A DNA stretch of 16,540 nt from Vampirovibrionales bacterium (GTDB lineage: Bacteria > Cyanobacteriota > Vampirovibrionia > Vampirovibrionales > JAGQHJ01). A program made the position numbers and the translations under genes. This document shows, piece after piece, positions 14,136-16,540 of the stretch. Where the stretch lies: contig JANWKX010000175.1 of assembly GCA_025451145.1 (NCBI GenBank), positions 1 to 16,540 on the forward strand. Direction: 5' to 3'. Each line of letters starts with the position of its first letter. Position 1 is the first letter of the stretch. The notes below the pieces were generated by a model. It saw only the letters and a program-made list of their open reading frames with translations, had not been told where the DNA came from and did no database searches.

Positions 14136-14356
14136 CGTGACTCTTCCTCTGCTCCATCGCTATTCTCTCCATTAGACAGAAAATTCAGAGAAAAGACAAC
14201 TGGCGTTTCAGAAACCCTAAGCCCGGTCTTTGGGTCGGTTATGACAAGGCCTCCTTTCATTGGCGCGAAAATAATTTTGAGAAGCGGTCATTTCTATGTT
14301 AGGAATAATAGGTAGAGAGGCTGAATGTTGCCTTTTTCAACGGAAGCACCTTCAGG

Positions 14357-14377
14357 ATTCTAAAATACGTTTAGAAT
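14357..14377. promoter_or_regulatory. Perfect inverted repeat, candidate operator
   Basis: ATTCTAAA (14357-14364) and TTTAGAAT (14370-14377) are perfect 8-base complements around the 5-base centre ATACG. Length and symmetry suit a dimeric regulator. Confidence 0.55.
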
Positions 14378-14448
14378 GTAATTATTCCCATGGCGACTTT
14401 TTTTCGGACAATCTCATCTCTACAATCATCAGATGTCCTGTTCATCAT

Positions 14449-14453
14449 GGAGG
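14449..14453 (+). promoter_or_regulatory. Shine-Dalgarno favouring the TTG start at 14461
   Basis: GGAGG followed by 7 bases and an in-frame TTG. This is much stronger than anything before the ATG at 14296, and murA in this window uses the same GGAGG-TTG arrangement. Confidence 0.55.
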
Positions 14454-14460
14454 CAAGCCT

Positions 14461-15765
14461 TTGATTATTTCTGAGATTCTACCGGAGTTAATCCGTCAGG
14501 ATGGTGATACTGGCATTGAGATGAGTTCTGAAGTTTTGGATTCCCAATGGGATCAAACCATTGTGAAAGACACCAAAACCGGACAAATTTTGGCGACAGC
14601 AAAACAAGATAAAAATCCTCGGCACCTGGTACGGTTTTTCCAGGGAAAAGGCGGCTTTTGCTCTGTCATTACTGGAGATGAAGTCACCTATTTCTCGCTT
14701 CCCGGCAGTGAAGTTTTATTATTGGATACCGAAGTGATACTTCCCGGTGAACTGATTACCGGTAAACCCAAGGATCTTCTCTCTGCCCCTACGGTGTCTC
14801 CCGTACAGACCATCACCCATCAGGCCATGATCTTAGGGGCAGGCCTGGCCACCCGATTTGAACCCATCTCCGGTGACATGACAGAACGCTCAAAGCCCGG
14901 TGTTCCTCTTATTGGAGAGGATTCGGTTATTGCCTGTATTGCCAAACACTTGCGTCAACATGGGTTTTCCAAAATCCTGGTCAATACCTTCTACAAGCCC
15001 CATGCTTTAAAAGCGCAACTATCTTGCATTGAAGGGGTTGAAATTGACTTTATTGACGAAGAGGCCCCCTCAGGAACGGCAGGTGGGTTGGCAAAGGCCA
15101 TTGAAGAGGGATTGGTTGATCTGACTCAGCCGATCTTTATTATTCAAGGCGATGCCATCACCGATGCGGACTTGTCACTGCTTTTACAAACGCATCAGGA
15201 CCGAAACGCTGCCGTGACCATTGGTGGACAAATCGTCCGAGATGAAGATGTCCATAAATTCGGGATTATCCAAACCGATGGCGTCGGTGGTGATGAGCAA
15301 TCCGGGAATATTATCTCGTTCAAAGAAAAGCCTCAACTGGAGCATGCTGGAAAAAGCCGCTTTGCCAACGCCGGATTTTACGTCATTGCACCAGAAGCCT
15401 ACCCACTCTTTATGGCTGCTAACAAAAAGCCTCATAAAACGAGTGGATTGTACGACTATGCTCAAGATTTTTTCCCAGAGGTTCTTGAGGCAACCCAGCA
15501 GAAACGGATTACCCACAGAGACGATGGCACGGCAATGACCTTTTGGGCTCAGGCCTTATCCGGGTATTGGAGTGATATTGGCAACCCAAGCCAGTATATT
15601 GAAGCCTTAAGAGATATCTATGCGGGTGTCGTCAAAATGTGTCTTCCGGCTGAATCAACGTTTTACTATGACAATCACATTATTTACTGGCCTGGCGCCA
15701 AAGAAAAAGTTAATTTTGAGGAAGCTCGGCTATCCGGTAACATCATCGTGGTTCCCAAAGCGTAA
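14461..15765 (+). CDS. NDP-sugar nucleotidyltransferase-like protein with N-terminal extension
   Basis: Probable nucleotidylyltransferase that activates a sugar phosphate with NTP. With the TTG start it is 434 aa. Residues about 121-385 form the catalytic Rossmann-like domain: MILGAGLATRFEP (nucleotide-binding loop, degenerate relative to GxGTR), KPGVPLIG (145-152), IIQGDAITDADL with metal-binding D231, FKEKP (287-291), FANAGFYV (302-309) and WSDIGNPSQYIEAL (370-383). Before it are about 120 residues I do not recognise, and after it a short tail with YYDNHIIYWPG and GNIIVVPKA that could be the beginning of a left-handed beta-helix. The neighbouring divergent sugar ABC ATPase fits carbohydrate metabolism. 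An ATG at 14296 would add 55 residues. The specific sugar is unknown. Confidence 0.85.
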   Translation: MIISEILPELIRQDGDTGIEMSSEVLDSQWDQTIVKDTKTGQILATAKQDKNPRHLVRFFQGKGGFCSVITGDEVTYFSLPGSEVLLLDTEVILPGELITGKPKDLLSAPTVSPVQTITHQAMILGAGLATRFEPISGDMTERSKPGVPLIGEDSVIACIAKHLRQHGFSKILVNTFYKPHALKAQLSCIEGVEIDFIDEEAPSGTAGGLAKAIEEGLVDLTQPIFIIQGDAITDADLSLLLQTHQDRNAAVTIGGQIVRDEDVHKFGIIQTDGVGGDEQSGNIISFKEKPQLEHAGKSRFANAGFYVIAPEAYPLFMAANKKPHKTSGLYDYAQDFFPEVLEATQQKRITHRDDGTAMTFWAQALSGYWSDIGNPSQYIEALRDIYAGVVKMCLPAESTFYYDNHIIYWPGAKEKVNFEEARLSGNIIVVPKA

Positions 15766-15864
15766 GAAAGACTTTGACCCACCTTCTCACATCCAACAGA
15801 GGGTGAGTGGCTTCGTCCATAGCCTCTTGTTGCTTAATGGCCAAGCGTAATCTTCTGTGAAATA

Positions 15865-15938
15865 TGAAACACTATTGTTATAAAAAGTTGATTCTAATCG
15901 GTTGCTTCTGGTAATGTTTCATTTACTACATTTGAAAC
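15865..15938. promoter_or_regulatory. Three GTTTCA/TGAAAC half-sites around a promoter
   Basis: TGAAAC at 15865-15870 and 15933-15938 and its complement GTTTCA at 15916-15921. The last two form an inverted repeat with 11 bases between arms and overlap or flank the putative -10 at 15912-15917. Confidence 0.4.
15888..15917 (+). promoter_or_regulatory. Possible promoter of the 170-aa gene
   Basis: TTGATT (15888-15893), an 18-base spacer and TAATGT (15912-15917), with TGG just before the -10 as an extended element. Moderate match. Confidence 0.35.
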
Positions 15939-15966
15939 AATTATATGAGTGAAGGGCGATCGCCAG

Positions 15967-16479
15967 ATGAATTTAAGAACATCCGCGCAGCATCAAGCAA
16001 TTCAACGACCCCGATTTAAGGGGTTTACCGAGGCTCAAGCACAAGATGTCAAAGACATGCTGGGAGTTGCCCCAGCTGAGTTGCCTGAACCCAAAACTGA
16101 GGACAGTGTTTCCATGATTGTTGATGCGTTTGAACCCACAAACCTACCTGCGGATCAGCAAGAAGAGATTCAAGGGTTACGCTTGGATGAATTGTCTGGG
16201 CATCTATCCGATAGGGAAGTTGCTTTAGCCATTCGAAGGCAGGATGAATTGGAAGGCATGATGGCTTCGTTTCTCAAAAATATTACAACCATAGCTCCTG
16301 AAGACTCCTTATCCCCAGCTTATGCGGTTGAAAATCGGAAACAACGATTATTGATCTTTCTCAATGCGATTCGTGATTCCCGGTTCTACATTCCCTCAGA
16401 TACGCTATGGACTCTTGTAAAGCAGTCCATCCTCAAATTCAAGTTTCTTGAACAGTATTACCAGGAGCCTTCGAGGTAA
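15967..16479 (+). CDS. Uncharacterised 170-aa protein
   Basis: I do not recognise this protein. The N-terminal ~20 residues are basic and end in RPRFKGF. An acidic, Pro-rich linker follows (about 35-65), then helices: DEIALAIR-type heptads around 75-105 (LSDREVALAIRRQDELEGMMASFL) and a C-terminal helical block with RKQRLLIFLNAIRDSRF and LWTLVKQSILKFKFLEQYY. There is no signal peptide or membrane span. The ATG at 15967 has GAAGGG ten bases upstream; the in-frame GTG at 15949 has none. The palindrome GGCGATCGCC (15955-15964), matching the cyanobacterial HIP1 core, lies between that site and the start. It has no obvious partner gene. Confidence 0.75.
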   Translation: MNLRTSAQHQAIQRPRFKGFTEAQAQDVKDMLGVAPAELPEPKTEDSVSMIVDAFEPTNLPADQQEEIQGLRLDELSGHLSDREVALAIRRQDELEGMMASFLKNITTIAPEDSLSPAYAVENRKQRLLIFLNAIRDSRFYIPSDTLWTLVKQSILKFKFLEQYYQEPSR

Positions 16480-16504
16480 GCCTTTTCTAAATGCCGCCAT
16501 TGCA

Positions 16505-16531
16505 ATAAAAAAGGGCCTCCAAAAAGGCCCT
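16505..16531 (-). terminator. Rho-independent terminator for a minus-strand gene beyond the right edge
   Basis: AGGGCCT (16512-16518) and AGGCCCT (16525-16531) form a 7-bp stem around six bases. Read on the minus strand it is followed by six T residues (16511-16506). The plus-strand reading lacks a T tract, so the gene it serves probably lies to the right and points leftward, converging on the 170-aa gene. Confidence 0.8.
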
Positions 16532-16540
16532 ACGGATATC

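Larger units (their letters stand above)
14136..14460. other. Divergent control region of the ABC ATPase and nucleotidyltransferase genes
   Basis: This contains the ABC gene ribosome site, a perfect inverted repeat (14357-14377) and the ribosome site for the TTG start at 14461. An ATG at 14296 opens the same frame, so 14296-14460 could instead be coding. Its rare-codon and Cys-rich translation and the palindrome argue against that. I found no clean -35/-10 pair for either gene. Confidence 0.45.

Noticed and set aside
13991..14260. Minus-strand 89-aa ORF overlapping the ABC ATPase start
   Set aside because: Most of it is an alternate frame of the ABC gene; the rest lies in the divergent control region, with no domain.
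14241..14277. ATGACA with AATAAT as a promoter for the nucleotidyltransferase
   Set aside because: The spacer is 23 bases, too long for a sigma-70 promoter.
15955..15964. GGCGATCGCC, a HIP1-like palindrome typical of Cyanobacteria
   Set aside because: Only one copy in 16.5 kb. HIP1-rich genomes would show many, so this is not evidence of a cyanobacterial repeat system here.

Overview
The window is a compact bacterial chromosome segment of moderate GC, with genes on both strands and short intergenic gaps. It carries mostly housekeeping genes: ftsH, murA, ybaB (ebfC), recR, topA, an alkyladenine DNA glycosylase and hpd. Interleaved are small proteins of unknown function. The combination of a DUF309 protein, a DUF2203 protein, an unrecognised WYD-repeat protein next to murA and an orphan hpd makes me lean to a non-photosynthetic relative of Cyanobacteria (Vampirovibrionia/Melainabacteria type). 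This is an inference from gene content and recall, at about 50% confidence. There are no photosynthesis genes, rRNA, tRNA, CRISPR array or transposase.

Layout, left to right. Bases 159-1283 (+) encode 4-hydroxyphenylpyruvate dioxygenase. It converges on an unknown 123-aa gene (1417-1788, -) across a structured repeat-like element. Bases 1991-2554 (-) encode a MerR-type HTH plus coiled-coil protein, divergent from ftsH (2856-4799, +), which ends in a textbook terminator. Next come an unknown 252-aa gene (4893-5651, -) and mpg (5806-6396, -). mpg is divergent from a probable + operon of murA, the WYD-repeat gene and the DUF309 gene (6496-8627). This converges on recR and ybaB (8643-9617, -), which lie downstream of topA (9751-12084, -) but have their own strong promoter. 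Bases 12233-12487 and 12585-13025 (+) are a small acidic unknown and a DUF2203 protein. Bases 13038-14135 (-) encode a MalK/UgpC-type sugar-importer ATPase. It is divergent from a sugar-nucleotide nucleotidyltransferase-like gene (probably 14461-15765, +). The window closes with an unknown 170-aa gene (15967-16479, +) and a hairpin that reads as a terminator for a minus-strand gene beyond the right edge.

The genes serve envelope and glycan work (murA, nucleotidyltransferase, sugar ABC ATPase), DNA topology and repair (topA, ybaB-recR, mpg), membrane proteolysis (ftsH) and tyrosine/quinone chemistry (hpd). No single new multi-gene system is evident. The most unusual signals are regulatory: superimposed back-to-face promoters between topA and its divergent neighbour; a perfect 8-bp-arm inverted repeat in what an ATG-start reading would call coding sequence of the nucleotidyltransferase; direct repeats over the ybaB-recR and ftsH promoters; and a 60-residue-period internal duplication in the small gene after murA.

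No database search, folding program or alignment was run. Family names rest on recognised motifs, promoters were read by eye against sigma-70 consensus, and start codons were chosen from Shine-Dalgarno (SD) spacing.
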